In this document: positions 1 to 8,212 of the stretch, piece after piece | Numbering within the stretch: the stretch's first letter is position 1 | How the letters are laid out: every line of letters begins with the position of its first letter | Origin: UMGS1470 sp051889215 | GTDB taxonomy: Bacteria; Bacillota; Clostridia; Christensenellales; UBA1242 | NCBI GenBank assembly: GCA_051889215.1 | Contig: JBJFDC010000006.1 | Span: 11,306-75,305, forward strand | Length of the DNA stretch: 64,000 bases | Reading direction: 5' to 3' | Position numbers and translations under genes: made by a program | Notes under the pieces: generated by a model | Seen by the model: the letters and a program-made list of their open reading frames with translations, nothing else | What the model was told of the DNA's origin: nothing | Database searches by the model: none

Positions 1-1311
1 GAATTTTTTGGCGATGAAATTGAACATATATATGAATTTGATGCCGTTTCGAAAAAAATTATCTCGGAATTAAGCGAGGTTTCATTTTTCCCTGCAACGC
101 ACTACACAGTTGGCTCAACAAGACTCAACAACGCTCTTTCCGAAATTGAAAAAGATGCCGAAATTGAGGTTAAAGAGTTTGAAGAGCGCGGCAAACTCAT
201 TGAAGCACAGCGGCTCAAAGAGCGTGTTGCATATAATGTTGAAATGATTAGAGAACTGGGTTATTGCAGTGGAATTGAAAACTATTCGCGATATTTTGAT
301 GGAAGAAAACCGGGTGAGCCGCCTTTTACTTTGCTCGATTATTTTCCAAATGGATTTTTGACTCTGATTGACGAGAGTCACATGACATTGCCTCAAATTC
401 GCGGAATGTATAACGGAGACAGAGCGAGAAAAGAAAGTCTTGTTGAATACGGCTTTCGACTCAAGGCAAGCTTCGACAATCGTCCACTCAATTTTGACGA
501 GTTTTCATCAAGACTTGGACAAACAATTTATGTTTCTGCAACACCTGGGGACTATGAAAAAAATTTGTCGGATAACACTGTTGAACAACTCATTCGTCCG
601 ACTGGGCTTTTGGATCCTGAAATCGAAGTGTTGCCAACAAATGACCAAATTGCAGTGCTTATGGACAGAATAAAAGAAGTCACAAAACGAAATGAGCGCG
701 TTCTTGTGACAACTCTAACAAAAAAAATGGCGGAAAGTTTGACGACATATCTTTGCGAGCATGGACTCAAAGCAAAATATATGCACTCTGAAATTGACAC
801 AATTGAGAGGGTTGAGATAATAAACTCATTGAGAAGTGGAGAATTTGATGTTTTGGTTGGCATAAATCTTTTGCGTGAAGGTCTTGACCTTCCAGAGGTG
901 AGCATGGTTGCAATTCTCGATGCAGACAAAGAGGGATTTTTGCGCAGCGAAGGTGCGCTCATTCAAACCATTGGGCGTGCTGCCCGCAATGAGCATGGCA
1001 AGGTGTTGATGTTTGCCGATGTTCAAACCGGCAGCATGAAGCGCGCGATTGACGAAACAAATCGCCGCAGAACTTTGCAAATGCAATTTAATGCCGAGCA
1101 TGGCATAACGCCAAAAACCATAAAGAAAAATGTTGTCAATTCACTGCAAATAACAAAGCGTAATCCAATCGGCAAGATAAACAAACAAGACATTCCAGAA
1201 CAAATTGAAAAATTAAAAGCATTGATGAAAATTGCTTCAAATTCTTTGGATTTTGAAAATGCCATCAAGCTTCGCGACGAAATCAATGCTCTAAAAAAGA
1301 GGTTAAACTGA
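1..1311 (+). CDS. uvrB: UvrABC system protein B, C-terminal part (5' end outside the window)
   Basis: UvrB is the helicase-like damage-verification subunit of nucleotide excision repair; it is loaded by UvrA and then recruits UvrC. The reading frame is open from base 1 and starts inside the family motif FFGDEIE, so the N-terminal Walker A part lies upstream. Visible here are the YTVGSTR and LIDESH stretches, the helicase motifs TLTKKMAE and GINLLREGLDLPEV, the motif VI stretch QTIGRAARN, and a C-terminal UVR domain (last ~35 residues, FENAIKLRDEI) that contacts UvrC. The TGA stop shares its last base with the uvrA ATG, so the two genes are translationally coupled. Nothing in the visible part looks damaged. 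Confidence 0.97.
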   Translation, partial: EFFGDEIEHIYEFDAVSKKIISELSEVSFFPATHYTVGSTRLNNALSEIEKDAEIEVKEFEERGKLIEAQRLKERVAYNVEMIRELGYCSGIENYSRYFDGRKPGEPPFTLLDYFPNGFLTLIDESHMTLPQIRGMYNGDRARKESLVEYGFRLKASFDNRPLNFDEFSSRLGQTIYVSATPGDYEKNLSDNTVEQLIRPTGLLDPEIEVLPTNDQIAVLMDRIKEVTKRNERVLVTTLTKKMAESLTTYLCEHGLKAKYMHSEIDTIERVEIINSLRSGEFDVLVGINLLREGLDLPEVSMVAILDADKEGFLRSEGALIQTIGRAARNEHGKVLMFADVQTGSMKRAIDETNRRRTLQMQFNAEHGITPKTIKKNVVNSLQITKRNPIGKINKQDIPEQIEKLKALMKIASNSLDFENAIKLRDEINALKKRLN

Positions 1312-4121
1312 TGGAAGAATTTATCAAAATCACTGGAGCGAGGGAGAATAATCTAAAAAACATTGACCTCACAATTCCAAGAAACAAGTTAATTGTTTTC
1401 ACAGGCGTGAGCGGAAGCGGGAAAAGCACGCTTGCTTTTGATACAATTTTTGCTGAAAGTCAAAGGCGATATATGGAGAGTCTGTCGTCATATGCAAGAC
1501 AATTTTTGGGGCAATCTTCAAAACCCGAGGTCGACAAAATTGAAGGTCTTTCACCATCTATTGCAATCGATCAAAAAACAACCAACCACAATCCTCGTTC
1601 AACTGTTGGAACTGTGACTGAAATATATGATTATATGAGACTCTTATATGCCAAAATTGGTGTTGCATATTGTCCAAAATGCCATAAGCCAATCAAAAGA
1701 CAAAGTGTTGACCAAATTATTGATCGCATTGCTGAATATCCGCAAGGTGCAAAACTTTTGATTCTTGCCCCAATCGCGCGTGGGCAGAAAGGAACGTTTG
1801 CTGTCAAATTTGAAGAACTAAAAAAAGATGGATTTGTTCGCGTTGAGGTTGATGGAAATGTTCGTTCGCTTGACGAAGAAATTTCTCTTGAAAAAAACAT
1901 CAAGCACGATATCTATGTTGTTGTTGACAGAGTTGTTGTAAAAGATGACATCAAAACACGTCTTTCAGACAGCGTTGAACTCGCGATAAAGACGGGCGAT
2001 GGAATTGTCGTTGTTGAAAATGATGGACAAAAAGAAGTTTTTTCAACACTATATGCATGTGATGAGTGCGGTTATTCAATCGAGGAAATCACGCCGCGCA
2101 TGTTTTCGTTCAATAGTCCATATGGTGCTTGCGAGCATTGCACGGGGCTTGGATTTACAGAGGAAATTGACCCAAAACTCATCATCAAAGACCCACAAAA
2201 GAGTCTTAACCAAGGTGCGGTCAATGTTAGTGGCTGGAATTTCACAAACTCATATATGACGAACATATATTTCAAAGCAATTTCCAAACAATATGGGATT
2301 GACCTAAACATGCCCATAAAGGATATGCCAAAAGACAAACTCGACATTGTGCTCTATGGCAATCATGGCGAAAAACTCAATTATCACTATTCAAGTTTGA
2401 AATATTCTGGCGACATGAACTTTTCTTATGAGGGCGTTATTCCAAATCTTGAAAGAAGATTTCGCGAGACAACAAGCGATTGGATAAAGCAGGAAATTGC
2501 AAAATATATGCGTCAATCAACTTGCAAAGAATGTGATGGAAAAAGACTTAAAATGAGTGTTTTGAACATAAAAATCAATGGGCTAAATATATCTGAAATG
2601 TCAGATATGTCAGTGGATAAATTGCTTGATTATCTCCAAGGTTTGAAACTTGGAAAAACTGAAACAGAGATTGCAAAGCCAATTCTCAAAGAAATTATTG
2701 CGCGCTTGTGTTTTCTTAAAAATGTTGGGCTTGGATATTTGACTTTGTCGCGAAGTGCTGAAAGCTTGAGCGGTGGAGAGTCGCAAAGAATTAGACTTGC
2801 AACTCAAATTGGAAGTGGACTCACTGGCGTTCTATATATTTTGGATGAGCCAAGCATTGGACTTCATCAATCTGACAACACAAAACTGCTCGACACGCTC
2901 AAAGCACTTCGAGATGTGGGAAACACGGTTATTGTTGTTGAGCATGATGAAGACACAATTCGCGAAGCTGACTTTGTCGTCGACATTGGCCGTTATGCGG
3001 GTGTTCATGGCGGGGAAGTTGTTGTTGCGGGAACTCCGATTGATGTGATGAACTGCCAAGAGTCAATCACTGGTGCATTTTTGTCTGGTCGCGAAAAGAT
3101 ATTAATCCCAGAAAAAACAAGGCAAGGTGAATATGGACAAATAAAGATTCGCGGGGCGCACCTTCATAATCTCAAAAATGTCGATGTGAATTTTCCTCTT
3201 TCAAAACTTACAGTTGTGACCGGTGTGAGCGGGAGCGGAAAAAGTTCATTGGTCAATGGGGTTTTGTGCCCAGGTGTGAGAAATAGTTTGCAAAAAGAAC
3301 AGTTTGATTTGCCAGCGAAGAGCGTTGAAATTGTTGGGGAAGTGGACAAGATTGTTGACATTGACCAGTCTCCAATCGGAAGGACACCGCGCTCAAACCC
3401 CGCAACATATGTTGGTGTTTTCACTCCAATACGAGAACTTTTTGCTTCGACCATTGACGCAAAAGAAAGGGGATATTCTGCAGGCAGATTCAGTTTTAAT
3501 GTCAAAGGCGGAAGGTGTGAAAATTGCGAGGGAGATGGGGTTAAAGAAATCGAAATGTATTTCTTGCCAGACATTGAGGTTCCTTGTGAGGTTTGCAAAG
3601 GAAAACGTTATAATCGTGAGACACTTGAAGTAAAATATAAAGGCAAATCAATTTTTGACGTTCTCGACATGACAATCGAAGAAGCGCTCAAATTCTTTGA
3701 CGCAATTCCACAAATAAAGAACAAACTCCAAGCACTGAGCGATGTTGGACTCGGATATGTCAAACTTGGTCAATCTTCAACCACTCTTTCGGGTGGAGAG
3801 GCGCAAAGAGTTAAACTCGCGACAGAGCTCTCAAAGCGCTCGACGGGAAAAACGCTTTATATCCTTGATGAGCCAACAACAGGACTGAGCACCTATGATG
3901 TCAAAAAACTCATTCAAATCCTGCAAACACTTGTTGACAGAGGCAACACAGTTGTCGTGATTGAACATAATCTCGATGTCATCAAGGTTGCTGACAACAT
4001 TATTGACCTTGGACCACACGGAGGAGACCAAGGCGGAGAGATTGTTGCAACTGGAACTCCAAGAGATGTTGCAAAAAGAGGTGTTGGACTCACCGCCGAA
4101 TTTTTGAAGAAATATTTTTAG
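1311..4121 (+). CDS. uvrA: UvrABC system protein A (excinuclease ATPase)
   Basis: UvrA is the DNA damage-recognition ATPase of nucleotide excision repair. The 936 residues match the usual family length. There are two ABC ATPase halves: Walker A at about residue 30 (GVSGSGKSTLAFDT) and again near 640 (GVSGSGKSSLVNG), ABC signatures SLSGGES and TLSGGEAQR, and Walker B stretches ending in ILDEPS and ILDEPTTGL. Zinc-finger cysteine pairs are present (CPKC/C, CDECGY...CEHC, and CENCEGDG...CEVC). The start ATG overlaps the uvrB stop by one base. A hairpin terminator follows at 4137. Assignment is secure from motifs alone. Confidence 0.98.
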   Translation: MEEFIKITGARENNLKNIDLTIPRNKLIVFTGVSGSGKSTLAFDTIFAESQRRYMESLSSYARQFLGQSSKPEVDKIEGLSPSIAIDQKTTNHNPRSTVGTVTEIYDYMRLLYAKIGVAYCPKCHKPIKRQSVDQIIDRIAEYPQGAKLLILAPIARGQKGTFAVKFEELKKDGFVRVEVDGNVRSLDEEISLEKNIKHDIYVVVDRVVVKDDIKTRLSDSVELAIKTGDGIVVVENDGQKEVFSTLYACDECGYSIEEITPRMFSFNSPYGACEHCTGLGFTEEIDPKLIIKDPQKSLNQGAVNVSGWNFTNSYMTNIYFKAISKQYGIDLNMPIKDMPKDKLDIVLYGNHGEKLNYHYSSLKYSGDMNFSYEGVIPNLERRFRETTSDWIKQEIAKYMRQSTCKECDGKRLKMSVLNIKINGLNISEMSDMSVDKLLDYLQGLKLGKTETEIAKPILKEIIARLCFLKNVGLGYLTLSRSAESLSGGESQRIRLATQIGSGLTGVLYILDEPSIGLHQSDNTKLLDTLKALRDVGNTVIVVEHDEDTIREADFVVDIGRYAGVHGGEVVVAGTPIDVMNCQESITGAFLSGREKILIPEKTRQGEYGQIKIRGAHLHNLKNVDVNFPLSKLTVVTGVSGSGKSSLVNGVLCPGVRNSLQKEQFDLPAKSVEIVGEVDKIVDIDQSPIGRTPRSNPATYVGVFTPIRELFASTIDAKERGYSAGRFSFNVKGGRCENCEGDGVKEIEMYFLPDIEVPCEVCKGKRYNRETLEVKYKGKSIFDVLDMTIEEALKFFDAIPQIKNKLQALSDVGLGYVKLGQSSTTLSGGEAQRVKLATELSKRSTGKTLYILDEPTTGLSTYDVKKLIQILQTLVDRGNTVVVIEHNLDVIKVADNIIDLGPHGGDQGGEIVATGTPRDVAKRGVGLTAEFLKKYF

Positions 4122-4136
4122 CATTTTGAGAAAAAG

Positions 4137-4169
4137 AAAAAATATGGAATAGAAAGCCCCATATTTTTT
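4137..4169. terminator. Bidirectional intrinsic terminator between uvrA and the DUF4363 gene
   Basis: An 11-bp perfect stem (4137-4147 with 4159-4169, AAAAAATATGG / CCATATTTTTT) encloses an 11-nt loop and is A/T-rich at both outer ends, so it would serve as a U-tract terminator in either direction. It lies between the convergent ends of uvrA (stop 4121) and the minus-strand gene ending at 4184. Confidence 0.75.
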
Positions 4170-4183
4170 TGACCGCAAAAACT

Positions 4184-4570
4184 TTAAACTACGTTTTGAA
4201 TGTTGACCCCAAAGATGTGTTTATATCCATTGGCATAGAATATGACGAGGTCCAAGCTTGAGAGAAATTCTTCGTAATCTTTGTCGCGTTGGCTCGTTCG
4301 CATTTTTGTTATATATTCTCCGACCTCATCAATGTTGTTGTGATTTGTCATGAAGCATAAAATGTTTTCGTGATGAGTCCAAACCTCTTCAAGTTTTGCC
4401 ACCTCGTCGATGTGTTGTTGATCAAAAAATGTTTCGCGTGTGACAGTTTGGGCTATTGATGTTGAGAGATTGATGATTTCATTGATATACTTTTCGCTTA
4501 AAACGATTTCTATCACCGACACTGCAATAATAAATATGAGCGAAAATATGATGCCGATGAGTCTTTTCAT
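4184..4570 (-). CDS. DUF4363 family small membrane-anchored protein
   Basis: A 128-residue protein with one N-terminal hydrophobic segment (about residues 3-25), which would anchor a small, mostly helical domain outside the membrane. The composition and the helical pattern with the family-like TRETFFDQQ stretch resemble DUF4363, a family of unknown function often encoded directly after DUF421 (YetF-like) genes in Clostridia. That arrangement is seen here: its ATG overlaps the upstream gene's TGA (ATGA), and the SD GGTGGAGGA sits in the end of that gene. It is probably the last gene of the minus-strand operon. Function unknown. Confidence 0.7.
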   Translation of the reverse strand: MKRLIGIIFSLIFIIAVSVIEIVLSEKYINEIINLSTSIAQTVTRETFFDQQHIDEVAKLEEVWTHHENILCFMTNHNNIDEVGEYITKMRTSQRDKDYEEFLSSLDLVIFYANGYKHIFGVNIQNVV

Positions 4571-5304
4571 ACTTTTATTCCTCCACCTTGCTTGGTTTGG
4601 AGAAGTTTGTAGTGCTGGTTTTTGGCTTGGATATAGACCTTTCCATTTTTGTCAAGAGTGCAAATGATGCAGTCTTTTATTTTTTTGATTTTTGCTTCTT
4701 TGAGCATATCTCGAATAAAATCCTCGCCCACTCCAGCAATGTCCAAATTGTCTTTCATCACTGAACCCTCACTAACCAAAGTGACTGGAAGAGAAGAGAT
4801 ATCGTGTTTTATGTTGAGGTCATTTTTCGTCACGGGGGAGTTTGATGCTTTTGCCATTGCATTGATTTGTCCTGTTGTTTCAACAATGACATATGCGACA
4901 TCGTCAAGCGAAAAAAAGCCCTTTCCGCGTATTCCTTCAATGATATCTTCAATGCTGATGTTTAGTGACCGGATTGCCTTGTAGTCAATTCCTTCTGGGG
5001 TCACAACAATAATTGGTCTGCCGTTTATGATTTTGTCAAGCTTGACGCTCTTTTGACAAATGATTGACAAAAAATAGTGCACGACCAAAAGAGTGAGAAG
5101 TGGCACAACCCCGTGAAGCAATGGAATTGTCATTTCCGCCATTGGAATTGTCGATAGGTCCGCGATAATCAAAGTCAGCACCAATTCAAAAGGTTGCATT
5201 TGACCAATTTGTCGTTTTCCCATAAGTCGAAAAACAAACAAAATTAAAATATAAATTATTAATGCTCGAATTATTATTGCTCCCATATAAATAAAGTGTT
5301 TCAA
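4567..5304 (-). CDS. DUF421 (YetF/YrbG-like) membrane protein
   Basis: A 245-residue protein of the DUF421 family. Three hydrophobic segments occupy roughly residues 5-105 and carry the family hallmark FRLMGKRQIGQMQPFELVL. A soluble domain with the stretch INGRPIIVVTPEGIDYKA follows. YetF-type proteins are found in spore formers and have been linked to membrane or spore physiology, but the biochemical role is not settled. As drawn, the frame begins at a TTG (5304) with no clear Shine-Dalgarno site; the in-frame ATG seven codons later (MGAIIIRAL) is an alternative. The gene is co-oriented with the SpoVB-like gene upstream and coupled to the DUF4363 gene downstream. Confidence 0.85.
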   Translation of the reverse strand: MKHFIYMGAIIIRALIIYILILFVFRLMGKRQIGQMQPFELVLTLIIADLSTIPMAEMTIPLLHGVVPLLTLLVVHYFLSIICQKSVKLDKIINGRPIIVVTPEGIDYKAIRSLNISIEDIIEGIRGKGFFSLDDVAYVIVETTGQINAMAKASNSPVTKNDLNIKHDISSLPVTLVSEGSVMKDNLDIAGVGEDFIRDMLKEAKIKKIKDCIICTLDKNGKVYIQAKNQHYKLLQTKQGGGIKV

Positions 5305-5355
5305 GCGAATAATTTTTATACTTTTTTATTAAAAATAATAATTAAATTAATTAAT

Positions 5356-6912
5356 TTATTTATTTTTTTTAATTATTTTCTTTTTATTTTTAAATATTTT
5401 CATATTTTTCAATTTAAATTTTTTGATTTTTATCATGTATGCATCGATGTTGATAACTTTGAATATGACACACAACAAGAAAAAGAATATTGCACCAATT
5501 GAACATGAAACTGCAAGGACAAAGAATGGCGTGAAAAAGTGTTCAAGAATGCCTGCACAAAAAGATGTCAAAGCGGCGACTGGGATTGAAATCAAGCACA
5601 TTTTTAGCAAGGGTTTTATAATGTTGAGCGGTGCGTTTGTCGCCTTTTTTATTTTTCGAATGTTGAGAAGCGCGGTCAGTGTCATGCTGAGCCCCAAAGA
5701 ATATCCAAGAGCATCAATGCCGATAAACCTTGGCAAAATCACCGCGCCCAAAATCATTATAGTTGAACCCAAGATGCTGTTTATGAACGATTTCATTTCA
5801 AGCCCAAGCCCATTGAGAATTGCGGTTGAAATGTTGTTTAGACCCATTGGAATCATAACCCAGGCAAAGCGCGCCAAGAGCATTCCGCTTGTCGCATTAT
5901 CATAAAAGAAGAGGCCGACTTTTTCGCCCACCGCGATATAGAGCGGAACGAGAAATGTTGAAATGAAAAGAGCAAAAGCAATGGAGGAGGACGTCCTGTT
6001 TTTTACGTGACTTGAATCATTATTTGTCTGTGCAGTGGAAAGGTCTGGAATGATTGCCATTGAAAGAGACCCAACCAAAGTTGTTGGGACAAACAAAAGT
6101 GGAAAAGTCATGCCCGAGGCAATTCCATAAAGTCCGAGAGCTTGACTGGTTGAATATCCGGCGCGTTCCAGCATGATTGGGATTATGATTGCAATGAGTG
6201 GCTGCATCATGCTGACGGCAAAACGCACTGCGGTGATTGGGGTTGCGCTTTTTGTTATTTCGCGATAAGTTTTGCTTGGTTTTTTTAGTTTGCCACCTTG
6301 AACAAAATATAAGACAACAACGAGCACTGCGCTAAATAGACATGCGATTGTGAGCGACAAACTTGCACTCACAACTCCGCTCAATGTCTTGTTGAGAAAA
6401 GTGAAGAACACAATGCAAAGTGCAATTCTTATAATTTGTTCAAATAACTCTGTCGCGCACACACCAAAGTATTTGTCATGCCCCCACAGGTTTCCGCGAA
6501 ACACCGAGTATATCGCCGAAAACACGACCGCCGGGAGCAAGATTAATAGTATTGTCACACATTGCTTGTCTAACAAAATAATGTTTAAAACAGGGGAGAA
6601 TGCAAGCATAATCGTGCACAAGCCAAATGAAAAAATTAGTGAAAGAATGAGTGCGCTGCTCATCATTCTGTGTTCTGACACCTTGTCGCCTTGAGTGTTA
6701 TATCTTGCGGTGAGTTTTGAAATGACAAGAGGAAGACCGCTTGACACAAGCATGAGAAGAACACCAAAAATCGAGAAAGAAATCTGATATATGCCAAGCA
6801 TTTCACTTCCCAAAACTCTTGACATATATATCCTGAACACAAAGCCCAAAATTCTTGTGATGACTGAAAATATTGTTATGATTGCGACTGATTTAAAAAT
6901 GGATTTCATCAT
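5356..6912 (-). CDS. SpoVB-like polysaccharide/lipid flippase (MOP superfamily)
   Basis: A 518-residue polytopic membrane protein with about 12-14 hydrophobic segments. The N-terminus contains the SpoVB/MurJ-type stretch TRILGFVFRIYMSRVLGSE and then SSGLPLVISKLTA. The family exports lipid-linked oligosaccharides, and SpoVB is needed for spore cortex assembly in Bacillus; that precise role here is inference. The ending is unusually lysine-rich (about the last 30 residues), giving a basic cytoplasmic tail. Two adjacent ATGs (6912, 6909) follow the SD GAGG (complement of 6915-6918); the second has the better spacing. The gene is divergent from the GNAT-like gene at 7010, and no strong terminator separates it from the DUF421 gene downstream. 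Confidence 0.88.
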   Translation of the reverse strand: MMKSIFKSVAIITIFSVITRILGFVFRIYMSRVLGSEMLGIYQISFSIFGVLLMLVSSGLPLVISKLTARYNTQGDKVSEHRMMSSALILSLIFSFGLCTIMLAFSPVLNIILLDKQCVTILLILLPAVVFSAIYSVFRGNLWGHDKYFGVCATELFEQIIRIALCIVFFTFLNKTLSGVVSASLSLTIACLFSAVLVVVLYFVQGGKLKKPSKTYREITKSATPITAVRFAVSMMQPLIAIIIPIMLERAGYSTSQALGLYGIASGMTFPLLFVPTTLVGSLSMAIIPDLSTAQTNNDSSHVKNRTSSSIAFALFISTFLVPLYIAVGEKVGLFFYDNATSGMLLARFAWVMIPMGLNNISTAILNGLGLEMKSFINSILGSTIMILGAVILPRFIGIDALGYSLGLSMTLTALLNIRKIKKATNAPLNIIKPLLKMCLISIPVAALTSFCAGILEHFFTPFFVLAVSCSIGAIFFFLLCVIFKVINIDAYMIKIKKFKLKNMKIFKNKKKIIKKNK

Positions 6913-6914
6913 TA

Positions 6915-6938
6915 CCTCAAATTAATATATTAATGAGG
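6915..6938. promoter_or_regulatory. Imperfect palindrome in a divergent promoter region
   Basis: CCTC and GAGG flank the perfect 14-bp palindrome ATTAATATATTAAT (6921-6934). The CCTC arm is also the ribosome binding site of the minus-strand flippase gene, while the right arm lies 13 bp upstream of the -35 box of the plus-strand gene. It could be an operator or an mRNA hairpin; A/T-richness makes chance symmetry possible. Confidence 0.35.
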
Positions 6939-6950
6939 TGCAAAATTTAT

Positions 6951-6979
6951 TTGCAAAATTATACAATTTATTTTATACT
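6951..6979 (+). promoter_or_regulatory. Housekeeping-type promoter of the GNAT-like gene
   Basis: TTGCAA (6951-6956), a 17-bp spacer and TATACT (6974-6979) precede a 31-nt gap, an SD (GAGGAA) and the ATG at 7010. The -35 is TTGCAA rather than TTGACA, as in four other promoters of this window. Confidence 0.65.
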
Positions 6980-7009
6980 ATAAATCAAATTTTGGAATTG
7001 AGAGGAAAT

Positions 7010-8128
7010 ATGATTGAAATAATTGAAGTCAAAACCAAAAAGGAAATCAGACAGTTTGTGGATTTTCCAACAAAATTATATAAAAAAGTCAAGCAATATG
7101 TTCACCCTTTGCGCTTTGATGAAATAAACAATTTTGACCCAAAGAAAAATATGTCTTTGAAAGAATGCGATTTGCAACTTTTTCTTGCAAAACGTGACGG
7201 CAAAATCGTCGGACGAATCGCGGGCATAATTCAAAGGTCATACAACAAAAAGGTCGGACAAACAAGATGTCGTTTTTCGCGCTTTGATGCGATTGATGAT
7301 GTTGAGGTTGCACGTGCTTTGTTTGGCGCCGTTGAAAAATGGGCAAAAGACAAAGGAATGAACATTGTTCATGGGCCGCTCGGCTTTAATGACTTGGACC
7401 GAGAAGGAATGCTCATTGAGGGTTTTGACGAGATTGCAACTTTTGAAGAACAATACAATTTTCCATATTACAAAGATTTGCTTGAAGCGTGTGGATATGA
7501 AAAAGAAACTGACTGGCTTGAATACAAAATTTATCCTTCACCACTTGATGAAAGAACTGATAAACTTGCCGACATTGTTCTCAAGCGCTATAATTTGAGG
7601 GTTGTTGAAGAGAGGAACAAAAGAAGATTCCTCAAAAAATATGGCGACCAAATTTTTGAAGTTGTTGACGAAGCATATGCTCCACTTCATGGAACAGTGC
7701 CAATCAGCGAAAGTGTTCGCGCTCAAATATTGGAGCAATTTGCGCTTGTTCTTTCTCTCAAGTTTTTCATCACAATTGTTGATGAAAATGACAGAGTTGT
7801 TGCATTTGGATTTGCTTTGCCATCACTTGCAAAAGCGGTGAACAAGTCTCAAGGCAAAATGTTGCCGGCAGGAATTTTCAGAATGCTCCGTGCAATCAAA
7901 AAGCCACAAATTGTTGACCTTGCACTGGTCGGAATTCGTCCTGAATATCAAGGCAAAGGCGTCAATGCTATTATCATGAGATTCATGGCAAACACAATCA
8001 AGAAAAACCACATTCAATTTTGCGAAACCAATCTCAATCTTGAGGACAACATCAAAATTCAACAACAATGGAAATTGTTTAATCACACACAACACAAACG
8101 CCGTCGTTGTTTCATAAAAAAACTTTAA
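7010..8128 (+). CDS. GNAT-like (acyl-CoA N-acyltransferase fold) protein
   Basis: A 372-residue soluble protein. The N-terminal part has a FLAKRDGKIVGRIAG-type beta turn and the C-terminal part a DLALVGIRPEYQGKGVN stretch, which matches the acetyl-CoA pyrophosphate-binding motif (Q/RxxGxG/A) of GNAT enzymes. The protein appears to contain two degenerate GNAT-like halves, as in uncharacterised proteins usually annotated only as GNAT or hypothetical. Substrate unknown. The ATG at 7010 was preferred over an in-frame ATG at 6938 because it has the SD GAGGAA and because the 6938 start would lie upstream of the predicted promoter. A hairpin terminator follows at 8143. Confidence 0.7.
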   Translation: MIEIIEVKTKKEIRQFVDFPTKLYKKVKQYVHPLRFDEINNFDPKKNMSLKECDLQLFLAKRDGKIVGRIAGIIQRSYNKKVGQTRCRFSRFDAIDDVEVARALFGAVEKWAKDKGMNIVHGPLGFNDLDREGMLIEGFDEIATFEEQYNFPYYKDLLEACGYEKETDWLEYKIYPSPLDERTDKLADIVLKRYNLRVVEERNKRRFLKKYGDQIFEVVDEAYAPLHGTVPISESVRAQILEQFALVLSLKFFITIVDENDRVVAFGFALPSLAKAVNKSQGKMLPAGIFRMLRAIKKPQIVDLALVGIRPEYQGKGVNAIIMRFMANTIKKNHIQFCETNLNLEDNIKIQQQWKLFNHTQHKRRRCFIKKL

Positions 8129-8142
8129 TATATCTTTTTTAG

Positions 8143-8177
8143 TCAAACAGATGCTATTTATTTGTTTGATTTTTTTA
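8143..8177 (+). terminator. Intrinsic terminator after the GNAT-like gene
   Basis: The 7-bp stem TCAAACA/TGTTTGA (8143-8149 with 8163-8169) is followed directly by a run of eight T (8170-8177). The stop codon of the preceding gene is 15 bases upstream. Confidence 0.6.
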
Positions 8178-8212
8178 TCTATTTTGATTAAATTAATTAT
8201 GGGGAGGCAATT

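Noticed and set aside
6938..7009. Longer N-terminus of the GNAT-like protein
   Set aside because: The ATG at 6938 is upstream of the predicted promoter; ATG 7010 has a good SD.
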